From contig NC_030858.1 in NCBI RefSeq assembly GCF_000208745.1, positions 37,372,918 to 37,436,917 of the forward strand: a stretch of 64,000 bases of DNA. The letters run 5' to 3'. Made by a program: the position numbers and the translations under genes. Each line of letters begins with the position of its first letter. The stretch's first letter is position 1. Under the pieces are notes generated by a model, which was given only the letters and a program-made list of their open reading frames with translations, searched no databases and had not been told where the DNA came from. Below, in pieces: positions 1 through 13,072 of this stretch. This DNA comes from Theobroma cacao. Lineage: Eukaryota > Streptophyta > Magnoliopsida > Malvales > Malvaceae.

Positions 1-39
1 CCCGATTTTTCATTCGATTTCCAGAGGGGAGGGGGGGGA

Positions 40-3000
40 ATGTCGTTGGATTCCAGCTCATCTTCGTCTTCTGGTGATGAGTACATCGAGGAAAACCCTA
101 ATTCTAATCCCAAAATGGTGGATGAGCGGTTCGAAGTGTTGACATTGACTGAACCGGTGGAATTGGAATCTAATCATCGGGGAGATGGCAGCGAAATCGA
201 GAATGGATCGTTGAATCGGGAGAGAAACGGCGGGGACGAGGACGACGATCGGTTACGAGTGGAGAATCAGGAAATCTTCGGCGATGCAGGGCCTTCGAGT
301 CCCAGCAGCAGCGGGTACGCCGGGGAGAGAGGGAGCAGCAGCGCCACGAGCGCGTCGAGGATCGATGAGGCGAGTGAGATTGATGATAATGAGATTCGGG
401 AAGTTAGGAACGATGGTTCGCTCGAAGGAATCTCGGATTCTCAGGCCTCCTCCTGGGTTCCCGGTAAACGCCACATCGATGAGGTAAGCCATTTGCATTT
501 GCTTCTTTCTTGTTGATAATATAGAGAAAATGTTTGGTTTAGCTTGTTCTTATCCGAATTCACTGGTTGGTGTAATCATGGTCGTTTATATATTTATGAA
601 CTGAATTTTAGAATTGGGATCATTTATGAAGTTTTGGATTATTCAGTAACGATTTTATTCTTTGAATGTTCATTTGAATGTTAGTGCTATTTGCCATTCA
701 TCGCCACGACTCATAATAAAAAAAAGAATGAGAAAACGAAGAAGCTATTTTAAAGAATCCTTGCTATATTATGTCATGTTTGATTTATAAGTGAAGTGAC
801 AGGATGATGCTTCGATATCATGGAGAAAGAGGAAGAAGCACTTCTTTATTTTGAGTAATTCTGGCAAACCAATATATTCCAGGTTTGTCACTAGTTCCTA
901 AGAATGCCGGCATTGTGCATCATGTGTGCAATTCAATATGGTCTGCTTACTTATAAATCCTAATTTATGTACTTCTGTATTTGATTTCCAGATATGGAGA
1001 TGAACACAAGCTAGCTGGTTTTTCAGCAACGCTACAAGCCATTATTTCCTTTGTGGAGAATGGGTACTTGGCTGGATCTAGCTTACTTAGTTTTTAGTAA
1101 TGATTCTTGCGCTTAATCAAATGCAATTTTTTTGGGTTACTTTTTCCTTCGATGTCAGTTCTTTGAAGGATTTTTAACATTTCAATCATTGTTTTTCAGG
1201 GGAGATCGTGTCAAATTGGTTAAGGCTGGAAAACACCAGGTATGATTATATTTGCTTCTGACTTGAAATTTATGTTATTTGAAGTTTTTGGCTCTGTAAT
1301 CAATTATTATTAGTCTACTTGCATTTGAACTACTTTCTCATTCACTTAGTCGTTAAGCTTTTACATAGAGACCTTTTGAAGTTTTTCTTTTCACATATTG
1401 AATACTTTAGAAACAAACAGTGAGAAGCTGCAATATTGTATTAATCAAATTATTTTCTTGATAGATTCATTAGAGGTGGTTGAACTTTAAGCCTCAAAAT
1501 GATTCTTCTTACATTCGGAAAGGCTTATTACTGTCAAGTTTTTCGAAAGAAAAGTGAATGGCATGATAAAAGAATGTCCGATACTAAAAGAGGCACATTT
1601 ACGTGAAATGTCACTGTTGTCCTCATTAAAAAAGCACATCTTGCCCAAAAACTGTCACTGTTTCTTATTCTTTTGGTATAGAATGCCTAAACATGAAAGG
1701 GCCTACTTTAAAGCTGACAGAATCAAGCCTTGTTTTTTGATCAATTGAATAAGATATGCAATGACATATTTTTTTGTTCAGGTGGTCTTTCTTGTGAAGG
1801 GACCAATTTATTTAGTTTGTATCAGCTGCACAGAGGAGCCTTTTGAATCATTAAAAGGACAATTGGAGCTTATTTATGGTCAGGTAGCTCTTGCAGTCTC
1901 CCTTGCAAATCTCTACTTCTGGACTGATTAACTTGGCTGCCACTGCCTATTCAAAGCTTGCAAATTTCCTCTGATTATTTTATTTTTCACTAATCATTAT
2001 ATTTGATCACCTCTATGTTTATTTCTTTATGACAGTCACCCAAAAGTACTTATCATACTCACTTTGATTGGTTATGAAATGGATGCAGATGATACTTATC
2101 TTAACAAAGTCCATAAATAGGTGCTTTGAGAAGAATCCTAAGTTTGATATGACACCTTTGCTTGGAGGAACAGATGTTGTTTTCTCTTCCCTCATCCACT
2201 CCTTCAGTTGGTGCGTTTTTATTGGGTTTTTCTTGCATGTCTAAATAATGTTGGAGCTCCCCTCTCCTCTCCCCACTCCACTAACCCCCTTCTGCTTTCT
2301 TTCTTAACCTTTGAAAACAAATCTACTTGAGTTTTGACTTATATTAAGTCAATTGCAAGATTATGGGTCCTGGTTGTTTAACCATTTGTTGCATTTTATC
2401 CCCAATTGAAATTGTTGGTTATGCATAGAGAATGAGGATAACATGTGTTTGCGTTTACAAATTTATGTTACTTGGTGTTATTGATGAGATGTGGTGTGAA
2501 TGCCATTATTTCCTTTTCTTTTCCTTTCTTTTCATATTTGACCTGGATGGTACCTTCTAAACCCCCTTTTTTTTTTGGCTTTATCCAGGAACCCAGCTAC
2601 ATTTCTTCATGCATACACTTGTCTTCCTCTTGCTTATGCGACAAGGCAAGCTGCAGGTGCTATATTGCAAGATGTTGCTGATTCAGGGGTACTATTTGCA
2701 ATACTAATGTGTAAACACAAGGTAAAACTCCCTCATCTTTTTTTACCCTTTTTTGCCCTGTAAGTAAGCCCAGCAACAGTTTTGTCATTGTTACTTTCTG
2801 GTTTAACTCCATAAAATAATATTTTACTGTTTGGAGCATTTTACTGACCTGAAGTTAGTTTCAGGTTATCAGTCTGGTTGGTGCACAAAAGGCCTCACTT
2901 CATCCTGATGATATGTTGCTACTTTCGAACTTTGTGATGTCATCGGAGTCATTTAGGTTTGTAGAATTAACTTTAATAGGTCTTTAATCTCCTTTTAGTG

Positions 3001-5148
3001 GTTAACTCTAGAGCATTTGAAAGCATATGCCTTCAGAAGTACATGGAATATCATTGTTCTGTCTCAGTACCACCTCCTAAATAATTTCCTTAGCAGGGTA
3101 GTGGAAAGCAGTAATGCTGACTTTTTTGGTTTGATAGTCTCTGGGTGTTAAGTGGATTTCTAGCTAAACACTGTTTGGTCAATGAATAACCTCAACCCTG
3201 TTGTATCTAAATGGTCTTCCTAATATACCACATTGAATTCTTAAGTTCAGAAACTTTTTTGCATGCTACAAGCAATTAAGATTTTTTTACTAGCTTTTTA
3301 TCCCTCCAAAAATAAAAAAAATTTTACTAGCTCTTTTGTTGTTTTGTGGCACTCTTGATATCTGCAGTTTTAGCTGTGCTTATTATATATAAAAAGGTTG
3401 TCTTTAATAGCCCCATATTACATATAATTGGCCAAAATCAATTTCATGACAATTTAGAACTTAATAATCAAGTCTCAATTCTGTGTAGTCTTCTCTTTAT
3501 TTCTTCTTTATTTTTTCCTCTTTTTCTTTTCTATAACGATCAAGCAGACTTAATGTTGTTTTCAGGCTAATGATTTTGTGGGCTTCTTGTTCTTATAAGA
3601 TTTTCATGCTTTATGCAGGACATCAGAATCATTCTCGCCAATTTGCTTACCAAGATATAATCCTATGGCCTTTTTGTATGCTTATGTGCATTTTCTTGAT
3701 GTGAGTGATACTTGGTTAACAATATGTTAATTTTATGCAACTTCTGCTACATACAATGCTGTAAATATGTTTGCCATATGGTGGTCATACCAACAGCACA
3801 AAGATAACAAATCTACTTTATTGTGGCAGGTCGATACATACTTGATGTTGCTTACTACCAGTTCAGATGCCTTCTATCACCTTAAAGATTGCAGGTAAAT
3901 TGAATTCTTCTAATTTGATCATGATATTAGTGAACTGAGCATATAATATTCCCATTTCCTACATAAAATGAGTGCATACGTTGAGGCTGAGCTATGTCTA
4001 TGTGACAAGATGGAAATATATCCAGATTTAGTTGTCTCTATGCCTTACTGGGGAATGCACTTCTTAGCTCTCTATGTAGAAATATAAATGTTTATTCTCT
4101 TCCTCTCTAGACTGTTGAGAATTTGACTGAAATTTTATAGGATTCGCATAGAAATGGTCCTTTTGAAGTCCAATGTTCTTAGCGAAGTTCAGAGATCAAT
4201 GATAGATGGTGGTATGCGTGTTGAGGATTTGCCCATTGACCCATTGCCTCGATTAGGATCATCTCCTCATCTAGGCCAGCAAAGACCTCCAACAGATTCT
4301 CCTGAGAGGCCTACGGAACCATTTATTGGCATTGGTGGTCCTGCTGGACTTTGGCATTTCATTTATCGTAGTATATATCTGGATCAATATGTATCCTCTG
4401 AGTTCTCACCACCTCTTAACAGTCCCCGGCAACAGAAAAGGTAAAACTCTTAATCTTGTGGCAGTTCAATTGCTTCTTTCATATTGAATCTATTGTATTT
4501 TGCTTCGTGGTGTTTAGTTGGATAATTGGTTTCTTGTTATGCAGATTGTATAGAGCTTACCAGAGACTGTTTGCTTCCATGCACGATAAAGGAATTGGGC
4601 CCCATAAAACTCAGTTTAGAAGAGATGAAAATTGTGGTAATTCTTTCTCTTATAAATTTTGCTGACATCTGAACTATAACTAAATAGTGAAAGTTAAGTT
4701 TTGTTACGTTTTTGTTTTTGTTTTGCTGCTTGAATGTCCTTTCTGCATTCAATATTTACGCTTTTTCACTGTTCTCTGGTTAATGGACAACAGTTGCTTA
4801 TAACCACACAGTTTTTATTTTGCAGCCTTCATAAAATTAATGTGGTTATTTTTATGTGTCAGTTTTACTCTGCTGGGTCACACAGGATTTTGAACTCTAT
4901 GCAGCATTTGATCCACTTGCAGACAAGGTTTGCTTTTGCATATAGTATATCTTTCTCATTTACCTTGTTCAAAGTTCAAATCACGTCTTAAATACATACT
5001 GAATGCTTTTTCTGTACAAAGAGCTTTAAAGTTTCATTTATGTTACGTGCAGGCTCTAGCCATAAAGACTTGCAACCGGGTTTGTCAATGGGTAAAAGAT
5101 GTGGAAAACGAGATCTTTTTGCAGGGAGCAAGCCCCTTTTCATGGTGA
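40..5148 (+). CDS. MON1: Vacuolar fusion protein MON1 (SAND family), Rab7 GEF subunit
   Basis: Assembled 14-exon CDS: 40-483, 803-882, 992-1063, 1200-1239, 1782-1883, 2089-2210, 2589-2721, 2865-2956, 3619-3700, 3830-3894, 4141-4440, 4545-4636, 4863-4927, 5053-5148. It totals 1785 nt, 594 aa, close to the family's usual ~600 aa in plants. The N-terminal ~145 residues (exon 1) are a Ser- and acid-rich disordered region. The three longin-like regions of MON1/SAND proteins follow, with recognisable blocks such as [45 protein letters not shown] and the C-terminal [10 protein letters not shown]. In this family MON1 pairs with CCZ1 on late endosomes and activates RABG3/Rab7, driving prevacuolar-compartment to vacuole fusion. 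The first ATG of the window opens the frame, and only 39 bases of leader are present, so the promoter is outside. All introns used are GT-AG. Identification is firm; individual splice sites rest on consensus and reading-frame continuity. Confidence 0.95.
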
Positions 5149-8100
5149 CATGTCCATTGTGTAATACAGAATGTACTCTTAGCTTTTTTAACCCACACAT
5201 TCCGTCATAGTAATTTTTCTGCCCTATACACCTTAGAATTTCAGGATACCCCTAGTTAGTTGGCCAATTGAATGATTCACCTTCTAAAGATTTGCTCTTT
5301 TCTTTTCTGTTTCCTTTTAAATAATCAGGTACCATAATAAATCATAAGTTGCAAGAGAAATTCCAAATTATGCACTTTCTCTATCTTTCTTTCTAACTGA
5401 AACAGTACTTTGTATTGGTTTGGTTTGGTTGATAGATCTTTGGTGCAATAGACGGGACAAAATTAGCTCTTCCAAGTGCCAAATGCTGTATCATGATTTA
5501 CAACTTGTTATATATTTATTCTTCTCATGTTTTACCAGTCTTTAATTTCTCTCTTTTATCTTCCTTCTTTTTCTTGCCCCTGGTCTTGATTTTTATAAGA
5601 ATCTACTTCCGTTGTTGTCTTATTTGGACAGAGAAACTGAACATTCAGAATTAGGTCGAGTTTTCCAGGTCAAATATTCAATACATCTCGATGATGATTG
5701 CAATCCCAAACTTTAGTTCAATCCGTATCATTTTCGTCCCTTCATCTAAAGCCACCCTTACAATCATTGGAATGGCTTCATTGCATAGAAGCATTGTATC
5801 CATCTACCCATCTACCTAGTCTCTGAGTGAATTCACACTTGGTTTTAATGGCAGGAACCAAATCAGTTCTGGGTTTCTTATTCTTTCCCCAACCTTTCAA
5901 CCTAAAGGTAATAAAAGAGCGTGGGTCAGAGAGCAGTGGGTCAGGAGATAAAACCAAGGCGTTTTCAATGGGGCAATGGTCATTCTGTGAAGTGAATTTA
6001 TTGAAGTTCAGTAAAACTAAATACCACCCACTGCCTGCAATTCTTAGAATACAGAATCCTATCTCTGTGTATATATAAAGGAAAATAATTTCCATGCCGT
6101 TTGCATTTATTAGGTTTGGTTTTGGCCTTACTGTTGTTTCGTTTTGTAGAGAATTTCTTTGCACATGACATTCTCATACTTCACCTTTTGCCTCTCTAAA
6201 ATGCACTTCTTCTATTTCTTTTGTTTTATGATTGACTGATACACTCACTAATATAATATAATATAATGTATTTTTTAAAAAAATAATTTTTATATAAGGC
6301 ATAAATATAAATTAACTCAATTGCAACAAAAAATACTTTGATTTTAGGTAAAGAAAATAATACATTACAAATTTTCTCAGCGTTGTAAAATTTTTAAATT
6401 ATCAATATTACAAAATATATATTTTTTATATATGTAATTAAACGATTATTCGTTTAAGAATCTTTCTTCAACATTGATAATTGTTTTCTCAAAATATTAT
6501 TTTATTATTTTTCTATATACATATCTAATTACTATATCAGTATAAGAAATTTCAAATAATAAATAAATTCTCTATCATAATCACAAACTATTTAAGAAAA
6601 TAATTACTCACTAAATTCTCTATCATATTCTATATTGACTTGATATATATTTTCTTTTTTAAGTATCTAGTAAAAACAAAATAAAAAAAGAAATTAAAAA
6701 TTTAAACTATATTTTTTATAATATAATCAAAATCATAGAAGTAAACAAACGTTTTAATTACATTAAATCACCCCCACGAAAAAACTAATAGTAAATTCTC
6801 CGACTAAAAGAGAAAACGTAGAAGACCATCTGAACTCTGCTTTGAATAGAAGACCGTGTTTGGCATTTCATTTAATGCAAAAATTAATTGAACCCCAAAG
6901 ACTTTTTCCCCATTATTCATTTGTTTTTCCATCTTAGATTTCGTCAAAAGCTATTAAAAAAAAAAACCAAGAGATTTATATTCAATTTAGATTCCGTATA
7001 TTATCTGTATACTAAATATTATCGTTTCATTGATAAATAAATTTAAAAATAAAAAATTATTGAAATTAATATTAATTTTGAAAAAAAAAATTCAAAATTT
7101 TACTCTTACATATCTATGAACTGATATTTCTGTGATTAAGTGATAATATATGTATTATACATGAATGATATATCAAAAATAAATAAATAAATAAATAAAA
7201 TCAAATACCCTCCTTAAAGCTAAGTAGTGGCATTTTCGTAATTTCAAATTAGTCAAACTTCATCAATTTCGGAGATTATTATTACTATTAAAGTTTGTTC
7301 CCCACTTACCTTGTCCATGATAATGAAGTCTTAGTACCTTATTATATTTGACTAAATGACCATAAACTCCCTCATAGAATCATACCCTATCTTATTGCAT
7401 CTCGGTGAATATGAGAGGGTAAATCCGTAATTTCACATCCTCGATATCGGATATTCGAGGGTCCTCTGACTCAGGGGCATCATCATTTATAAAAGGAGGT
7501 TGCAACTAAGGTGTGGAGGCCACTGCATTTCATATTGATGGGGAAAAAAGAAATTTCCCCCAATTATAGTTTGATTCATTGAGGGGGGGGGGGGCACGTG
7601 ACGGATAATTTAATGTCACGTGATCGTCTCATAATTTAGACTATTATTATGAGATAATTTAAATTTGTAGTACTGTTAATGATTACTAAAAATATCTATT
7701 TTTAATTAAAAAAATTGAACTATATGATAAAAAATAATTATATTCATCATTTATCTTATTTCTATTTCGACATTTATATTATTTTAAACGAAATTTTCAA
7801 GTGTCTCAAAGCCATGAAGTCAAAAAACCCCATTGCTAAATTGACAAGAAGTTGGATGAGGAGCATACCAATTGCAAAGTACAAAAAGGAAAATGATAGT
7901 AGTTTGACAATGCAACTTTCAAAGTCCACTACTATTCTCCACTTGTATTTTTTTTTTATTCAATGTTGAATATGTTTTTGAAAGGGAAGAGGAAATTATT
8001 TGATCTATTATTGAGATATCTCAACTATTATCAAAGATTATGACACCTTTCGACTCGAGTTTTTTATACTTTATAAAAAAATCATAAAAAATAAAAACAA

Positions 8101-9342
8101 TTATGTTCAAAAAAAATTTCTCAAAAATATGAATCAAGAAAAACGGACGGAAAGAATATAAAAATAAATATTTAAAAGTGATTATTGTATAAAAAATTTA
8201 GGTTACTATTTAATTTTTTGGAAGGTTTAACCTAGGTTGCACTTAACCTTAAAATTTCAATGACTACTTTATGATAGAATCTTTTACAAGTATAGGCACT
8301 CTCATGCTTAATAATTTGTCCTTTTTTTAATTAAAGAAAAGAATTCTTACTTATTAAACACAATTGATGGGCCACTTTATGGCACCATTAATGAATTATG
8401 ACATAATTAAGTACCCACCAACAATTTGTCCCTCAAACCCATTTCTCGTACAAACCCCCCCATTCCCTTCACTTAGAAAAACAGGCACAATTTTCCTATA
8501 AATTTACAAATATCAATAATCATAACTACACATTAAATGAATACTTTTTTCTCTTGTCTATTTGTGGTGGAAAACCCATTTTTTATTTTATCTTTATTTT
8601 GATTATTTTTCTTCAAATTACTCATTAATTTCTCCTAGCAATAAGGTCCCTACTGTGATTAATTGGCCTTTGGACTGTCTAGCCAGACCTAGCATGGCAG
8701 GGTTTAAATAGCCTCAATACTAGTTTGAATTGAATCCTCTTTATTTTGAGTTGTGATTTTCACACATTCAAAGTCATCACACCTTGGAATCTTTCATAAA
8801 ATTTAGTACTTTTATTACTTTCCCTTCCCCCTTATTTCTACATGTACTTCTCTTCTCGATTTTTCGTAGCGTCCGTCGTATACGAACTTGAAGTTTATAT
8901 TCAATACACTACTAGTATATAAAATCAACAAGATCGAGAACTATAAATACCTTGTTACGTTATTTTGAAACGTATAATTGAACGATATCGCAAAAGAATA
9001 AGAAATTTAAATTTTATGTCGGTTACATTTTATTTGTGGGGTCGTTTTAAATATTACGAGTTTGTAGGCGATTGAAGAGATTATGATTATAAAATTTTAT
9101 AGATATTGAAATATAAATTTTTATAAATATTAATAATTATGATTTGAGTTTAATACATAACTTTATCAGTTATAAAAAAAAAAAAAAACAAGCACAAACA
9201 AAATCAGTGGTTAAATAAATAAATTAAGTACTAATTAAATTAATAAAAACTGGGAAAAGAAAATGAGTAGAAAATGTAAGAGGGGAAAAAGATCACATCC
9301 ATGCAGCCTAACGTTCAGTTGACTCCCAGGGATAAAAGGCAA
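5149..9342. other. Intergenic region between MON1 and DRB2
   Basis: It begins with the MON1 3' UTR and a unique-looking stretch up to about 6240. From about 6240 to 7250 it is very AT-rich, with homopolymer runs and a short (AAAT)n tract near 7180-7199. Around 7440-7630 it turns less AT-biased and holds a TATA-like ttataaaa (about 7488), a run of 12 G (7583-7594) and two G-boxes. ORFs here (for example 5778-6164 on minus, which opens with GTG) show no recognisable domain, and I do not call them genes. Confidence 0.6.
7595..7622. promoter_or_regulatory. Inverted pair of G-boxes (CACGTGAC ... GTCACGTG)
   Basis: CACGTGAC at 7595-7602 and GTCACGTG at 7615-7622 form a perfect 8-bp inverted repeat with a 12-bp AT-rich spacer, directly after a run of 12 G. 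G-boxes with an AC flank are bZIP/bHLH binding sites and ABRE-like. The pair lies about 2.1 kb upstream of the DRB2 start. Function is inferred from the motif only. Confidence 0.4.
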
Positions 9343-9350
9343 TATATAAT
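9343..9350 (+). promoter_or_regulatory. Putative TATA box of DRB2
   Basis: The sequence tatataat lies about 400 bases upstream of the DRB2 ATG. It is followed by a CT-rich stretch (9391-9420) and a leader-like region with a telo-box-type aaaccctaa near 9529, both common in plant 5' UTRs. Transcription would start near 9375-9400. Position and context support it; no transcript evidence is available. Confidence 0.4.
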
Positions 9351-9747
9351 AAATTCCCCCATTAAAATACATCCTCCCAAAAAAGCAAAGCGTCTCGCTC
9401 TCTCTCTCTCTCTCCCTTCCCACTTCACAAAAAAATTTCACTTTTTTTTGTTTTTTTTGTTGGGTTTTTTCTCTTCATCTTTCTGGTTCTTCTTTTTCCT
9501 TTTTTTGTTTGTTTTCTGCAATGCAAAAACCCTAAAAACCTTGATCTTCATCGACCCATTTCCTATCTCAACCCGACCCGATCTGGGTCTGATCCCATTT
9601 TTCTGCTCCTGTTTCAACACCAGCGAAAGGGAAACCCAGATAAGTTGTTGAGACAGAGATTAGGGAGGAAAAGAAGTATACTCAAAAAGGAGTGAAAAGG
9701 GTTATATTTTTTTTTTTGGTTTTGGGGAGAGAAAGAGGGGGGGAGAA

Positions 9748-12700
9748 ATGTACAAGAACCAGCTGCAAGAGCTGGCGCAGAGGAGCTGCTTTAATCTTCC
9801 TTCCTACACGTGCATTAGGGAAGGTCCAGACCACGCGCCGAGGTTCAAAGCCACCGTTAACTTCAACGGCGAAACCTTTGAGAGTCCTCACTACTGTTCT
9901 ACGCTCCGTCAAGCTGAACACTCCGCCGCCGAAGTCGCCCTTCAATCCCTCTCTAATCGTGGACCTTCTCACTCTCTTGCCGCCAGAATCCTAGTAAGTT
10001 TTTTTTTTTTCCTAAAGTTTTTGCTCACGTACGCCTCTTAGTTTAGGCTCAAATTTGGGTTTTTAAAGTTTTTTCTGCTAAGTTGAGCCGTGGGGTGGTG
10101 ATCGGAGTTAACCTTGCACAGTGGCCTTGATCGCCGGAGATTCGCTTGAGGTGAAACATTGGGTGGTGGGGGAGTCGAAATGACTTGAATGCCCTTGGGT
10201 GGTTAACCAATTAACACAAGGCAGTAGGATTTTCTTGACTTTTTGAGGTGACGAAAGCGAAATTTTAATTAATTTCTAAGGGAAAATAACAATGGGAACT
10301 GGGGAAGTTTCCGTGTGAGAGAAACGTGCTAGTGACATTAAATCTGTGATTTTTAATTTTTATTTTGGGAAACAGCTGTACTTTGATAATCTGGGTTTTG
10401 TTGGTGCAATTAATGGCTTAATCAAGGGCATTTCGGTCATAAAAATGTTTCCTTTCAGGCCGTCTCAGTTGACTGTCTGAGGAAGAACCCGGAAGACAAG
10501 GTGAAACTTAGTTTTTCTTTCAAAAAAAAAATTTTTTTTAATAAAACTTAATTTGGATTTCTTAATTTCTTGCAGACTTTAATTAATTCAAGCAGGTTTA
10601 TGAGCATTTGTCGGTGCAACCCAGAAAAATTAATTTTCTTCTCTGGTTAAATGCGGTCTTTCTGGTCGGGTTTGGATTTGGGGTTGTCAAGTTTTCCTTT
10701 CGAGAAAGTTATTTGCTTGTCAACTGATAGAAACAGTTCTTTTGCTTTAGAAAATGAGTAGTTTGAATCTGCGAATAACTGAAGATATTACATTTAAGAG
10801 GTTATGTATAGCCGTAAACGCGCAAATGTAGAATTCGAAGTTCTCAGCCTTTTTGAGGTGCATTAATAATATGAATTGTTTTTGTACAAGGATTCATATA
10901 CTGTGTGCTTGGCAGACTGAAAATAATGTATTTACAAGCATGCCAATTAAAATCAGGGGCTTAAACTTCTGTCTGAGTACGGAGAAATACATTTATGAAA
11001 CACATTTTGGATAAATTATCTCATTCAATAGTCAAGATAGTGGTTGAGATACTTATATTTCTTAGCTGCTACCTTTTAGATCATGTTGGGGACTTGTTAG
11101 GTTGATTTTGCATTTCTTAAATTCATCTTAGTTATGGTTGCAACTCTTATAGTCTTCAATTTCCAAATCCTGATACAAGTAGTTGCAAACTTAATTGATT
11201 GCCTCATTGTTTCCCTTAGAGTTGTGTTCATCTTTCACATTTCGTGCTGTCTAATCTGTGGTCAAAACTTGTGCACCTTAGTACATGAAAAGAAGCCTGT
11301 TATCATTCTCAACCAGTTCATTGATATAATACCTGCTTTATAATTTACTTTTGAATTTGAAAGAATGATAGATTCTGGATGAATTTGATGTATTTATATC
11401 TAAATTTTTTGGATATGTCCTTTCTAGTTGGGTTGATACTGATCAGGTTTCATTATGTTAGGATGAGACAGGGGTCTATAAAAACCTCTTACAGGAAATT
11501 GCACAAAGAGTTGGAGCGCCATTGCCGCAGTATACAACATTTAGATCAGGCCTTGGACACCTGCCTGTTTTTACAGGAACAGTTGAATTGGCTGGAATCA
11601 CATTCACAGGGGAACCTGCTAAGAACAAGAAGCAAGCAGAAAAGAATGCGGCCATGGCAGCTTGGACATCTCTAAAACAATGTGAGTCCATGTTTCAGTT
11701 TTCTTGTGGATAAATTGTTGGAATGGTAAAATGTAAAGTGCAGTTTCTTGTGCCATTAGAGGAATTCTCAATTTCCTCATGTTTTGAGCTGAGCAAAGGA
11801 TTCTGTCTGTTAAGAAGAATGACAATTGCTTAAAGATGGAATGCCTGCCCATCTTTGCAGTGCTTTGTATTATTTACAAACTTAATAGTATAAATGCCAA
11901 GGAACATTAGGATCAAACCATGATTTCGACACTTAACAGATTTGGTTTTCTTTTGTCTAAAGCTTCTTCTGTATAACTCATTTTTAATTTTCCCCTCCAC
12001 TGTGTAGCAGGTTGTGCACATTATCTAGTATATTACCAATATTTCCCTCTCTGAAAATGTTCATATCCTTATTTTTCTGAAGAGATAAAAGATTAAATGC
12101 TGGACCGTTAATAAATTCTGTCAGACCTGTCTTAGGTTAGTCTCAAGCAAACTGCTTTGACGTAACTTTCCTGAAACTTCTTATCTAGATTAGAATCTTT
12201 CTGCCCAAACTGAATAATATCTTTTCTTTCCAGTGGCAAAAGAAACTGCAAGTTCTTCTTCAGAGCCAGAGAACAATGATGAGCTTGAACAGATCACAAT
12301 AGCTCGAGCGTTATTAAATTACCGAATAAAGGAAAAGATGGCCATGGCAAACTCCTCCAGTGCCCCAATACCATTTACAAAGAGGTTTCCTATTCAGAAT
12401 CCAAGACCAACAAGTCCACAGCCTCCTGCTACCACCTCAAAAATCCTTCCTTTAATCTGCCCGAAGGTAGTTCCTCGAAACAGATCTATGTCAGCAACAG
12501 CAAATGACAAACACATACTGCCACAGTTGCAAGCATCTATACCGGAAAGCCGTGGGACTCGTCCACAGAAATTCCCTGCAGCTGGAGCAGCTCCTTATGT
12601 TCCCATCCGACAGTTTAGGACACCATGCCATGGCATTGCTCCACCAGTGACGATAAGAACTGCAGTGCCTGTTTTCTCTGCACCTCCACGTCCAGCACCA

Positions 12701-13072
12701 TCTGCAGTATCCTCTCAGCCACCAGCATCTGCAGTTCCTACTCAGCCAGCGCAATCTGTTCTTCCTGCTCAGCCACCACAATCTGCAGTTCCCTGTCAGC
12801 CATCACCATCTACACTCCCCACTCAAGTGCTGCGAGCTCCTCCTGTACGTATTGCTCCGGCTGTCACTATTAGGCAAGTGGTTCCAGTATTTGCTGCTCC
12901 ACCAGTACGAAAAGAAGATATTCCATCTGTTAGAAATGAAGATGTTCCAACTGTTATTGCTTCTGCCTTGCCCAACAAATCACCTGCTCAAGTAGAGGAA
13001 GCTGCAAGCACAATAGCAAAGAACCTGCGAGAAATTGAGACAGTACAGAGCATAGAACAACTCAAAATCTGA
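9748..13072 (+). CDS. DRB2: Double-stranded RNA-binding protein 2-like
   Basis: Three exons, 9748-9993, 11462-11681 and 12234-13072, give 1305 nt and 434 aa, the length I recall for Arabidopsis DRB2. dsRBD1 is at residues ~1-70, opening MYKNQLQELAQRSCFNLPSY. dsRBD2 is at ~86-154, opening GVYKNLLQEIAQRVGAPLP and ending in the KKQAEKNAAMAAW helix. A long Pro/Ser/Ala-rich tail follows, with two copies of an A(P/A)VTIRxxVPVF motif (about 12634-12690 and 12847-12903) and a Pro/Gln/Ser near-repeat between them. DRB2 proteins bind dsRNA with their dsRBDs and modulate DCL1/DRB1-dependent miRNA production, favouring translational repression. The start is the only ATG that gives the complete first dsRBD. 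Intron 1 (1468 nt) contains an in-frame cryptic exon candidate described in the findings. DRB3/DRB5 are close paralogues; DRB2 fits best by its tail and by synteny. Confidence 0.93.

Noticed and set aside
2245..2275. gttggagctcccctctcc in MON1 intron 6 resembling miR319/159 ends
   Set aside because: Only the ggagctccc core matches; there is no complete miRNA sequence or foldback.
5778..6164. 128-codon open frame on the minus strand
   Set aside because: It opens with GTG, has no recognisable domain and lies in probable MON1 downstream sequence.
12491..12873. Long frames on minus and in frame +2 inside DRB2 exon 3 (Cys/Ser- or Trp/Arg-rich)
   Set aside because: They are shadows of the repetitive Pro/Ser/Ala-rich DRB2 tail.
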